This document shows positions 1 through 5,823 of a stretch of DNA of 5,839 bases, piece after piece. Within the stretch, counting starts at the first letter, position 1. Every line of letters starts with the position of its first letter. The DNA is from an uncultured Flavobacteriales bacterium (GTDB taxonomy: Bacteria; Bacteroidota; Bacteroidia; Flavobacteriales_D; Crocinitomicaceae), in NCBI GenBank assembly GCA_903879765.1, contig CAIRMS010000128.1:1-5839 (forward strand), given 5' to 3'. The position numbers and the translations under genes were made by a program. Under the pieces are notes generated by a model, which was not told the origin of the DNA, ran no database searches, and saw nothing but the letters and a program-made list of their open reading frames with translations.

Positions 1-1225
1 GAGTTCTTTTTCGAAAAGGAATCGTTGTTAACTCCAAAACATTGCGAGAAAACATGAAGCGTGCTTGATTATTTGGCTTAATATCAAAGTAGAGTACACG
101 ATCTTCCCATTGGGCATACCAACTTGAATGAATCTGTCGAAAAACTTGACTTTTGGAATAATATGTTTCTTGCGTATTAAATTGATCAAAGTTCTCTAAA
201 CTGTGCTGAAGAACGGATTGATTTTTACCATGAAAACTAGTGATTTCATGAAACTTCATGTGGTAGTTTGAGTAATAAAACTCGGTTGCGTAAAAGGCAA
301 AAACATTCGAGCTTATCGCCAATGACCAAATGATAATCTTGGCAAAGCGATAGGACATTCGTTTGAACAAACGACTATCAAGCATGCGCTTATTAATCTT
401 ACGAAAGGTTAAAAACTGTAAAACAAGTGTGAGAATCACTGAAAGTAAATGGACCAGACAAATGTGATAACCAAGTAGATTAAAACGAGGTTTAAAAAAG
501 GGATTTGTTACATCCATATAAACATAGAAATGATTTTGTTTAAAAGGACGAACGATTCCATTCATGGGGTTATTTGGATCAACAAGAAAAGTTCCATCAG
601 GATTTTCCTCCCAAAAATAGTAGGCTACACGTCCATTTGATGTTTGTATGTTTTCATAGTCATCAACAGGTCGAAAAGGAAAGGAATTACTTTGAAGTGC
701 TATAATCTGTTCTTGGTCTAATCGATTTTCACTTTCAATGCGATCAATCAAATTAGGTGACATTCCAAATTGAAGGAAAAGTATTTTTTTTAGTTGAGTC
801 AAAGAAAGCAATCCACGATCCTCTCCAATAAAACCAACGGATTTATGAGGGATGGCAAAATACTTTTGAGTGTCAGCCGGAACACAATAAATGTACAGTT
901 GTTGATTGTCTTTTGGAGGCCAATCGGTAAAATACAAATCCCTTAATTCTTTTTGCTGCGGTGTGAATTGATGCGTGCCGATTGAAGGGAATTCCCAATT
1001 TTCAGAGAGCACTAATGGTTTTTTTTGATGGCTCGTAACTACCTGAAGTTCAATCCCAGCTTGTTTAAATGTGGATTCAAGCGACTGAAATTGATTCGTT
1101 GCTTGTTTTTCCGAAAAAACAATGGTTAATTGATACGATGTATTGCGTTTTCCTTCTTGAGCTCTTGAGGAAAATGAAAATGCAAACAGGAAGATTGCCA
1201 AGAAAAGGCAGGAAACCTGTTTCAT
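1..1225 (-). CDS. Secreted/membrane-anchored protein of unknown function, C-terminus missing (cut by left window edge)
   Basis: I do not recognise this gene. Reading the minus strand from ATG at 1225 gives 408 codons without a stop up to the window edge, so the C-terminus is missing. Residues 1-22 form a clear signal peptide (MKQ, hydrophobic stretch of L/F/A, cleavage likely after SSRA at 19-22). Residues 23-250 are predicted to be extracytoplasmic. Hydrophobic helices at about 252-274 and 294-314 flank a basic loop (RKINKRMLDSRLFKR, 275-289). By the positive-inside rule that loop is cytoplasmic, and everything after 315 returns to the periplasm. No catalytic motif is evident. A stretch at about 140-178 vaguely recalls a zincin peptidase without its HExxH, which is speculation. 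The start lies 9 nt after the ferredoxin stop, so the two genes are probably co-transcribed from the ferredoxin promoter. The reading frame is certain; the function is unknown. Confidence 0.85.
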   Translation of the reverse strand, partial: MKQVSCLFLAIFLFAFSFSSRAQEGKRNTSYQLTIVFSEKQATNQFQSLESTFKQAGIELQVVTSHQKKPLVLSENWEFPSIGTHQFTPQQKELRDLYFTDWPPKDNQQLYIYCVPADTQKYFAIPHKSVGFIGEDRGLLSLTQLKKILFLQFGMSPNLIDRIESENRLDQEQIIALQSNSFPFRPVDDYENIQTSNGRVAYYFWEENPDGTFLVDPNNPMNGIVRPFKQNHFYVYMDVTNPFFKPRFNLLGYHICLVHLLSVILTLVLQFLTFRKINKRMLDSRLFKRMSYRFAKIIIWSLAISSNVFAFYATEFYYSNYHMKFHEITSFHGKNQSVLQHSLENFDQFNTQETYYSKSQVFRQIHSSWYAQWEDRVLYFDIKPNNQARFMFSRNVLELTTIPFRKRT

Positions 1226-1234
1226 TGTATGAAA

Positions 1235-1582
1235 TTACAAGTGTAAGAAGTTCTTTTTAGCCAAAAGTTCATCTTCTGATTCACGGTAATCTGGATCATC
1301 CACACAACAATCAACTGGACAAACAGCTGCACATTGTGGTTCGTCATGAAAACCAACACACTCTGTACATTTGTCATGTGAGATGTAATAAACATCCATG
1401 TTCACTGGCTCAAATTGATGCTCCGCTGAAACTTCTTCTCCATCCAAAGTAGTGATTATTCCCTTTAAGGACGTGCCATCAGCATATTTCCATTCTGCGC
1501 CACCTTCGTAAATTGCATTGTTTGGACATTCAGGTTCGCAAGCCCCGCAATTGATACATTCGTCTGTGATAATGATTGCCAT
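1235..1582 (-). CDS. 2x[4Fe-4S] ferredoxin, YfhL/Allochromatium-like with a long inter-cluster insertion
   Basis: This is a small soluble electron carrier of 115 residues, expected to be cytoplasmic. The first cluster motif is CINCGACEPECP (Cys9, Cys12, Cys15, Cys19, followed by Pro). The second is Cys72-x2-Cys75-x8-Cys84-x3-Cys88-Pro (KCTEC...QCAAVCP). The widened CX2CX8CX3CP spacing and an acidic C-terminal tail after CCVDDP (92-97) place it with YfhL/alvin-type ferredoxins rather than clostridial ones. Two extra cysteines follow at 92 and 93. About 50 residues separate the cluster motifs, clearly more than in E. coli YfhL as I recall it; this insert is, from memory, common in Bacteroidota homologues. 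ATG at 1582 is the natural start because the conserved N-terminus MAIIITDECINC begins there. It lies 17 nt from a TATCTTTG -7 box and has no Shine-Dalgarno sequence. It is divergent from the acyl-CoA reductase. The redox partner is not identifiable from this window. Confidence 0.95.
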   Translation of the reverse strand: MAIIITDECINCGACEPECPNNAIYEGGAEWKYADGTSLKGIITTLDGEEVSAEHQFEPVNMDVYYISHDKCTECVGFHDEPQCAAVCPVDCCVDDPDYRESEDELLAKKNFLHL

Positions 1583-1599
1583 AAAATCAAAAATTTGTA

Positions 1600-1607
1600 C
1601 AAAGATA
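1600..1607 (-). promoter_or_regulatory. Bacteroidota -7 box for the ferredoxin operon
   Basis: The minus strand reads TATCTTTG, an exact match to the TAnnTTTG -7 consensus of Bacteroidota sigma factor. It sits 17 nt before the ferredoxin ATG, which would give a short leader of about 10-12 nt. No TTG -33 element is visible at the usual 17-23 nt spacing, so the upstream half is weak. The TTTG half is part of a perfect 10-bp palindrome, TTTGTACAAA (1594-1603). Confidence 0.6.
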
Positions 1608-1659
1608 ATAAGCCTAGTTGGATTGTTCTGTTTGATGAGGTAAAAAAAGAGAAGTTATG

Positions 1660-1667
1660 TACTTTTG
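1660..1667 (+). promoter_or_regulatory. Bacteroidota -7 box for the acyl-CoA reductase
   Basis: The sequence TACTTTTG matches TAnnTTTG. A candidate TTTG -33 element lies at 1631-1634, but the spacer is 25 nt, longer than the usual 17-23. The box lies immediately after an in-frame ATG (1657) and 4 nt before an in-frame GTG (1672), so transcription should begin at or near the GTG. This is the main reason for rejecting the ATG as the start of the reductase. Confidence 0.55.
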
Positions 1668-1671
1668 TACC

Positions 1672-2715
1672 GTGGAAAAGTCAAGAATAATCAATGCATT
1701 TGTTGTCCTCGGGACAATTTTAAAGGAACTCAGTGAAAATAATCAATACTCTTCTGCAGTTTCGATGCTGACCGAGGAAGAATATACCGAAGTCAATGAG
1801 GTGATTCAGAGAGAGTTTCATTACAATGGATGGTTTATGGAGGATTCTATTCGTCAAGCTTTTGGTGAAATAGCAAGTTGGTTGACAGCAGAACAACTGA
1901 CCGAATGGACCAATCGTTACACCGAAAACAACGACAAGAAGAATGTTGCTGTTATCATGGCTGGAAACATTCCGTTGGTTGGATTTCATGATTTCTTGTG
2001 TGTGTTGTTGTCTGGACATCAAGTGATTTGCAAACAAAGCTCGGAGGATGCACGCCTTCTTCCGGCGCTCGTGAAACTGCTGCTGTTATTTGAACCTGAC
2101 TTGTCGGAACGAATTCGTTTCTCTGACCGAAAATTAGTGGATTACCACGCCGTTATCGCGACTGGAAGCAATAATAGCATGTTGCATTTTGAACAGTATT
2201 TTTCACATGTCCCACATTTATTTCGCGGACATCGCACCTCTGTTGCCGTACTCACAGGGAACGAATCGAAAGAGGAATTGTGTGCGCTTGGTGTCGATTG
2301 TTTGACTTATTTCGGACGTGGTTGCAGAAATGTAACACACCTGCTTTTTCCGGAAGGATTTGACTTAAACCGCTTTTTTGAGGCGATTGTAGATTTGTCC
2401 GATGTGGTCAACAATAAAAAATACGGAAATAATTACGATTACAACAAAGCTGTGCATTTAATGAATCTGAGTAAGTTCTTGGATAATAACTTCTTGTTGA
2501 TGAAAGAGTCTGATCAATTGTTCTCTCCATTGTCCATGCTACATTACCAATATTATAAAAGTTCAGAAGAATTAATGGCATTTTTAGATGCACATAGCTC
2601 TCAAATTCAATGTGTTGTTGGACAAGATTACATTCCCTTCGGACAAGCACAGTGTCCTTCTTTAATGGATTATCCAGATGGAATGGATACCATGCACTTT
2701 TTAGCAACTTGCTAA
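1672..2715 (+). CDS. LuxC-family acyl-CoA reductase (long-chain fatty aldehyde forming)
   Basis: The family reduces acyl-CoA, or an acyl group held on an active-site Cys, to aldehyde using NADPH, with an aldehyde-dehydrogenase-like fold. Numbered from GTG 1672 (347 aa), visible motifs are AGNIPLVGFHDFL (97-109) with the following CKQSSEDARLLPAL (120-133); IATGSNNS (162-169), probably nucleotide binding; FGRGCRN (214-220), where Cys218 is the likely acyl-accepting nucleophile; and the conserved C-terminal FGQAQCP (323-329) and DYPDGMDTMHFL (333-344). ATG at 1657 would add five residues (MYFCT) but lies in front of the promoter box at 1660-1667. GTG at 1672 matches the family N-terminus, in which about nine residues precede NAF...LG. 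No luxD, luxE or luxAB partners are nearby, so bioluminescence is not implied and the physiological acyl substrate is unknown. It is divergent from the ferredoxin gene. The family call is firm; the start is moderately supported. Confidence 0.9.
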   Translation: MEKSRIINAFVVLGTILKELSENNQYSSAVSMLTEEEYTEVNEVIQREFHYNGWFMEDSIRQAFGEIASWLTAEQLTEWTNRYTENNDKKNVAVIMAGNIPLVGFHDFLCVLLSGHQVICKQSSEDARLLPALVKLLLLFEPDLSERIRFSDRKLVDYHAVIATGSNNSMLHFEQYFSHVPHLFRGHRTSVAVLTGNESKEELCALGVDCLTYFGRGCRNVTHLLFPEGFDLNRFFEAIVDLSDVVNNKKYGNNYDYNKAVHLMNLSKFLDNNFLLMKESDQLFSPLSMLHYQYYKSSEELMAFLDAHSSQIQCVVGQDYIPFGQAQCPSLMDYPDGMDTMHFLATC

Positions 2716-2746
2716 TATTTACTAAAGAGGATTCAATCCAATTCCG

Positions 2747-2754
2747 TATCTTTG
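2747..2754 (+). promoter_or_regulatory. Bacteroidota -7 box for map
   Basis: TATCTTTG is an exact TAnnTTTG match located 32 nt after the acyl-CoA reductase stop. It suggests that map has its own promoter and does not rely only on read-through. No TTG -33 element is seen at standard spacing. Transcription would begin around 2759-2762, which favours ATG 2779 as the map start over ATG 2758 or the TTG at 2752 inside the box. Confidence 0.55.
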
Positions 2755-2778
2755 CACATGTCTTTTCTAGAAAAAATA

Positions 2779-3552
2779 ATGATTAAATATAAAACGCCTC
2801 AGGAGATTGAAATCATGCGTGAAGCAGCGCAAATCGTGAGTAGAACACTTGGATTGGTTGCGAAACACATGAAGCCTGGAGTGACGCCCAAGTTTTTAGA
2901 TCAGCTTGCAGAGGACTATATTCGTTCTCAAAATGCGATTCCCGGATTTCTTGGTTTGTATGGTTGTCCAAGTACCTTGTTGATTTCTGTCAACGAACAA
3001 GTCGTACACGGACTTCCAACCGATCGTCCTTTTCAAGATGGAGACATCGTTTCCGTGGATTGCGGTTCGGTTTACAAAGGTTATTATGGTGATCATGCCT
3101 ACACGTTTGAAATCGGAGACGTGAAACCAGAAGTGAAAAAATTACTCGAAGTAACAAAAGAGTGTCTGTACCTTGGGATTGCGCAAGCGACGATAGCAAA
3201 TCGCATCGAAGATATTGGTTGGGCGATTCAACAACATGCAGAGAAACACGGTTACGGAGTGGTACGTGATCTAGTTGGACACGGTTTAGGAAAGGAATTA
3301 CACGAAGAACCACAAGTGCCGAATTACGGTCGACGTGGACGCGGAAAGAAAATTCAAAACGGATTAACGATTGCAATCGAACCGATGATCAACATGGGAA
3401 CCGAAAAAGTAAAAACGCTCGAGGATCAATGGACGATTGTTACTGCGGATGGTCAACCAAGTGCGCATTTCGAACACGATATCGCTGTAGTTGACGGTGA
3501 ACCAGTGATTCTTTCCACCTTTGATTTCATTTACGAAGCCCTTGGAAAATAA
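2779..3552 (+). CDS. map: Methionine aminopeptidase, type I
   Basis: This cytoplasmic dimetal hydrolase removes the initiator Met from nascent proteins whose second residue is small. Numbered from ATG 2779 (257 aa), all expected residues are present: His77 (VVHGLP), metal ligands Asp94 (SVDCG) and Asp105 (YYGDHAYTF), His168 (LVGHGLG), His175 (ELHEEPQ), Glu201 (IAIEPM) and Glu232 (FEHDIAV). The spacings between successive ligands from Asp94 to Glu232 (11, 63, 33, 31) equal those I recall for the E. coli enzyme (97, 108, 171, 204, 235). The length is normal for type I enzymes without an N-terminal extension. The start at 2779 gives the family-typical opening MIKYKTPQEIEIMREA. The upstream candidates ATG 2758 and TTG 2752 lie at or inside the -7 box and probably precede the transcript start. 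The 3' end overlaps the next gene by 11 nt. The enzyme appears intact. Confidence 0.96.
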   Translation: MIKYKTPQEIEIMREAAQIVSRTLGLVAKHMKPGVTPKFLDQLAEDYIRSQNAIPGFLGLYGCPSTLLISVNEQVVHGLPTDRPFQDGDIVSVDCGSVYKGYYGDHAYTFEIGDVKPEVKKLLEVTKECLYLGIAQATIANRIEDIGWAIQQHAEKHGYGVVRDLVGHGLGKELHEEPQVPNYGRRGRGKKIQNGLTIAIEPMINMGTEKVKTLEDQWTIVTADGQPSAHFEHDIAVVDGEPVILSTFDFIYEALGK

Positions 3553-4159
3553 ACTGAACATCGAACGAATTTGGGTGCAACGAAGCATTGCCCTCGTTTT
3601 GTTGTTTATGTTTTGGAATGGATTCACGGACATTTTCTGGATGGCTCCGTCCATCTTATTTGATCCATTGCTGCTTGTTTTATGGTTGATTTTCATCGTT
3701 ATTTATCGAAATGAGCTAAAAAACCTAAGGTTTATTTGGTTTTTGGCAATGGCCATTTTACTTAACAATTTGCTTCATTTCAGTCATTTTTCTAATTTGA
3801 TGAATCGAACGGTATTGTTGCAAAACGAGAATTCCTTTTTAGTCGAACCCATTTCAGGACTTCTTTCAAACATGCTGACCTCAATAGGATGGGGGATGGT
3901 CATGTGGAAATTACTCTTGAATCATTCACATCGAAACTATTGGATGGGACTTTTCGTGTTGTTCTCTATGCCAATATTGTTCTTTTGGATTCCAGCCGTT
4001 TTGTTCTTCAACGGACTCTTGCTCACTATTTTCATTTTGAAAACAAAGGATCGCAAGCCATTTCACTGGTTTTTGATTGCACAAGTTGTTTCCGTGAGTT
4101 TGGCTGTTTTTCAAATGTTCGCATGGATGATTTCTTTCTCTCCGGGAGGAAAATTCTAA
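3542..4159 (+). CDS. Polytopic membrane protein of unknown function, overlapping map
   Basis: I do not recognise this protein. From TTG 3542 it has about 205 residues, very rich in Leu, Phe, Trp and Ile. Hydrophobic segments suggest six or seven membrane helices, at about residues 14-33, 39-55, 64-81, 103-123, 133-151, 151-166 and 175-198. No catalytic or transport signature is visible; the helices hold several His, Asn and Trp residues. No ATG exists near the map stop. The possible starts are TTG 3521, TTG 3542, GTG 3575 (just before the first helix) and ATG 3608 (inside the first helix). I chose TTG 3542 because it keeps the charged KLNIER segment before helix one and gives an 11-nt overlap typical of translational coupling; GTG 3575 is nearly as good. 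It is probably co-transcribed with map and is followed at once by a hairpin terminator. That the frame codes is well supported by length and a coherent membrane pattern; the exact start is not. Confidence 0.75.
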   Translation: MENKLNIERIWVQRSIALVLLFMFWNGFTDIFWMAPSILFDPLLLVLWLIFIVIYRNELKNLRFIWFLAMAILLNNLLHFSHFSNLMNRTVLLQNENSFLVEPISGLLSNMLTSIGWGMVMWKLLLNHSHRNYWMGLFVLFSMPILFFWIPAVLFFNGLLLTIFILKTKDRKPFHWFLIAQVVSVSLAVFQMFAWMISFSPGGKF

Positions 4160-4166
4160 ACAAAAA

Positions 4167-4192
4167 AAAGAACGCAATTGCTTGCGTTCTTT
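4167..4192 (-). terminator. Rho-independent terminator of lpdA, also able to act on the plus-strand operon
   Basis: A perfect 11-bp stem, AAAGAACGCAA paired with TTGCGTTCTTT, encloses a TTGC tetraloop. Read on the minus strand, the stem is followed by a run of eight T (4162-4169, the last three within the stem), which makes a strong terminator 22 nt after the lpdA stop. On the plus strand it begins 8 nt after the membrane-protein stop, but the tail is only TTT then CCAATAG, so termination in that direction is probably weaker. Its position between two convergent genes fits a shared, bidirectional role. Confidence 0.88.
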
Positions 4193-4214
4193 CCAATAGC
4201 TTATTTCTTAAGTC

Positions 4215-5606
4215 TTATAAGTGAATCACTTCGCCGTAAGCTGCTGCTGCCGCTTCCATGATTGCTTCAGACATTGTAGGGTGAGGGTGAACCGTTTTGA
4301 TCAACTCTTCTCCTGTCGTTTCTAATTTACGAACAGCAACTAATTCAGCGACCATTTCGGTTACATTCGCACCAATCATGTGTCCACCAAGTAATTCGCC
4401 GTATTTCGCGTCGAAAATCAATTTCACAAATCCATCTTTCGCTCCAGCAGCACTTGCTTTACCTGAAGCTGAGAATGGGAATTTACCCACTTTGATATCG
4501 TAACCAGCTTCCTTCGCTGCTTTTTCTGTCATTCCAACAGAGGCAATCTCCGGAGAACAATACGTACATCCTGGGATGTTACCGTAGTTCAATGGCTCTG
4601 GATGATGTCCAGCAATTTTCTCCACACAAATAATTCCTTCAGCAGATGCAACGTGTGCTAATGCCGGTCCAGGGACAACATCACCAATAGCATAGTATCC
4701 TGGGATATTTGTTTGGTAATAATCATTTACAAGTATGCGTCCTTTGTCTACAACGATTCCAACTTCTTCTAATCCAATGTTTTCGATGTTCGCCACAATT
4801 CCAGCAGCCGAAAGTACGATGTCACACTCGATTTTCTCTTCTCCTTTTGCTGTCTTCACAGTAACAACACATCCTTTTCCAGAAGTATCAACAGATTCAA
4901 CAGAAGCATTTGTCATGATGTTGACACCTGCTTTTTTGAATGATTTCTCTAATTGTTTCGAAACGTCTTCGTCCTCTACCGGAACAATGTTCGGAAGGTA
5001 TTCAACAACGGTAACTTCAGTTCCTAGTGCATTATAGAAGTAAGCGAACTCAATTCCAATGGCACCTGATCCAACGACAACTAATTTTTTCGGTTGTGTA
5101 GGTAAAGTCATTGCTTGACGGTATCCAATAATTTTCTCACCATCTTGAGGCAAGTTCGGAAGGACACGAGAGCGTGCTCCAGTTGCAATGATCAATGCTT
5201 TGCTTGCGGTATAATCTGTTGTAGCTCCAGCTTCGTCCGTAACTGAAACTGTTTTACCAGCTTTAATTACTCCATTTCCTTTCAATACATCGATTTTATT
5301 CTTTTTCATTAAAAACTGAATCCCGTTGCTCATTCCGTGAGCAACATCGCGGCTTCTTTTGATCATCGCTTCAAAATCCGCAGTAGCTTCTTTTACAGTA
5401 ATTCCATAATCACTAGCATGCGTCAGGTATTCGAACACATTCGCAGATTTCAAAAGTGCTTTGGTAGGAATACAACCCCAATTTAAGCAGATTCCACCGA
5501 GCTCTTCACGTTCTACAATGGCAGTTTTGAGTCCTAATTGAGAGGCGCGAATAGCAGTAACATATCCACCTGGGCCACTTCCAACAACAATGATGTCGTA
5601 ATTCAT
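4215..5606 (-). CDS. lpdA: Dihydrolipoyl dehydrogenase (E3 of 2-oxoacid dehydrogenase complexes)
   Basis: This cytoplasmic FAD-dependent enzyme reoxidises dihydrolipoyl groups of the pyruvate and 2-oxoglutarate dehydrogenase complexes, and possibly of glycine cleavage, passing electrons to NAD+. The protein has 463 residues, normal for the family. The FAD-binding dinucleotide fold is at 4-33 (GSGPGG at 9-14). The redox disulphide is GGICLNWGCIPTK, with Cys40 and Cys45. The NAD fold starts at 175 (VVGSGAIG at 177-184, acidic Glu202 at the strand end). The second FAD motif is YAIGDV (305-310), and the C-terminal dimer domain carries the catalytic pair His442 and Glu447 in HPTMSE. All key residues are intact. 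It is a single-gene unit here, without E1 or E2 genes, with its own promoter upstream and a terminator downstream. ATG 5606 is the only sensible start; no Shine-Dalgarno sequence precedes it. Confidence 0.97.
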   Translation of the reverse strand: MNYDIIVVGSGPGGYVTAIRASQLGLKTAIVEREELGGICLNWGCIPTKALLKSANVFEYLTHASDYGITVKEATADFEAMIKRSRDVAHGMSNGIQFLMKKNKIDVLKGNGVIKAGKTVSVTDEAGATTDYTASKALIIATGARSRVLPNLPQDGEKIIGYRQAMTLPTQPKKLVVVGSGAIGIEFAYFYNALGTEVTVVEYLPNIVPVEDEDVSKQLEKSFKKAGVNIMTNASVESVDTSGKGCVVTVKTAKGEEKIECDIVLSAAGIVANIENIGLEEVGIVVDKGRILVNDYYQTNIPGYYAIGDVVPGPALAHVASAEGIICVEKIAGHHPEPLNYGNIPGCTYCSPEIASVGMTEKAAKEAGYDIKVGKFPFSASGKASAAGAKDGFVKLIFDAKYGELLGGHMIGANVTEMVAELVAVRKLETTGEELIKTVHPHPTMSEAIMEAAAAAYGEVIHL

Positions 5607-5625
5607 ATGATTCGTTTTTAGGATA

Positions 5626-5655
5626 CAAATTTACGTTTTTTCGTGAAAAACACAA
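5626..5655 (-). promoter_or_regulatory. Full Bacteroidota-type promoter of lpdA
   Basis: On the minus strand a TTG -33 element (5653-5655) is followed by exactly 19 nt and then TAAATTTG (5626-5633). Both elements and the spacing fit the TTG-N17-23-TAnnTTTG consensus of Flavobacterium-type promoters. The -7 box ends 19 nt before the lpdA ATG, giving a leader of roughly 13-15 nt. This is the best-formed promoter in the window. Confidence 0.75.
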
Positions 5656-5815
5656 GTTGGAAATCAGCTAGAAATAGATGGATATACGTTTGACTCACTT
5701 TGTTCATCTAGTTTTTCGGACTTCGTCAGAATTAGAAGGATGAATTTCCACTAAAAATGTTAAAAAATCGTTGGTAAACACTCAAAAATCAGAACTGAGT
5801 TCCTTTTTAAATATG

Positions 5816-5823
5816 TACTTTTG
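5816..5823 (+). promoter_or_regulatory. Candidate -7 box for a gene beyond the right edge
   Basis: TACTTTTG matches TAnnTTTG and lies in the same local context (TATGTACTTTTGT) as the box before the acyl-CoA reductase. No -33 TTG is found at proper spacing. The stretch 5656-5815 holds no open frame of note on either strand and no tRNA. If the box is functional, a plus-strand gene should start shortly after the window ends. Confidence 0.4.

Noticed and set aside
8..17. TTTTCGAAAA perfect 10-bp palindrome at the left edge
   Set aside because: It lies inside a coding region, is low in complexity, and has no associated promoter or T-run.
1069..1260. 63-codon open frame on the plus strand
   Set aside because: It is antisense to the start of the signal-peptide gene and the ferredoxin end; it has no promoter box, and its protein shows no recognisable pattern.
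2729..2739. GGATTCAATCC, an 11-nt inverted repeat 7 nt before the map -7 box
   Set aside because: Five-base arms around one base are expected several times by chance in a window of this size, and a one-base loop cannot form a hairpin.
2990..3376. 128-codon minus-strand open frame opposite map
   Set aside because: It is fully antisense to a strongly conserved gene, and its translation has no recognisable domain.
3889..4224. 111-codon open frame on the plus strand overlapping the membrane protein
   Set aside because: It is a shifted-frame shadow of the membrane gene, mixed in composition, and it runs through the terminator hairpin.
5675..5716. Possible hairpin TAGATG...CATCTA followed by a T-run
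   Set aside because: The stem is only about six base pairs with a loop near 30 nt, and no gene ends upstream of it on the plus strand.
5792..5802. GAACTGAGTTC, an 11-nt inverted repeat 13 nt before the right-edge -7 box
   Set aside because: It has the same chance expectation as the repeat before map. The sequence and spacing differ between the two, so a common operator is not supported.
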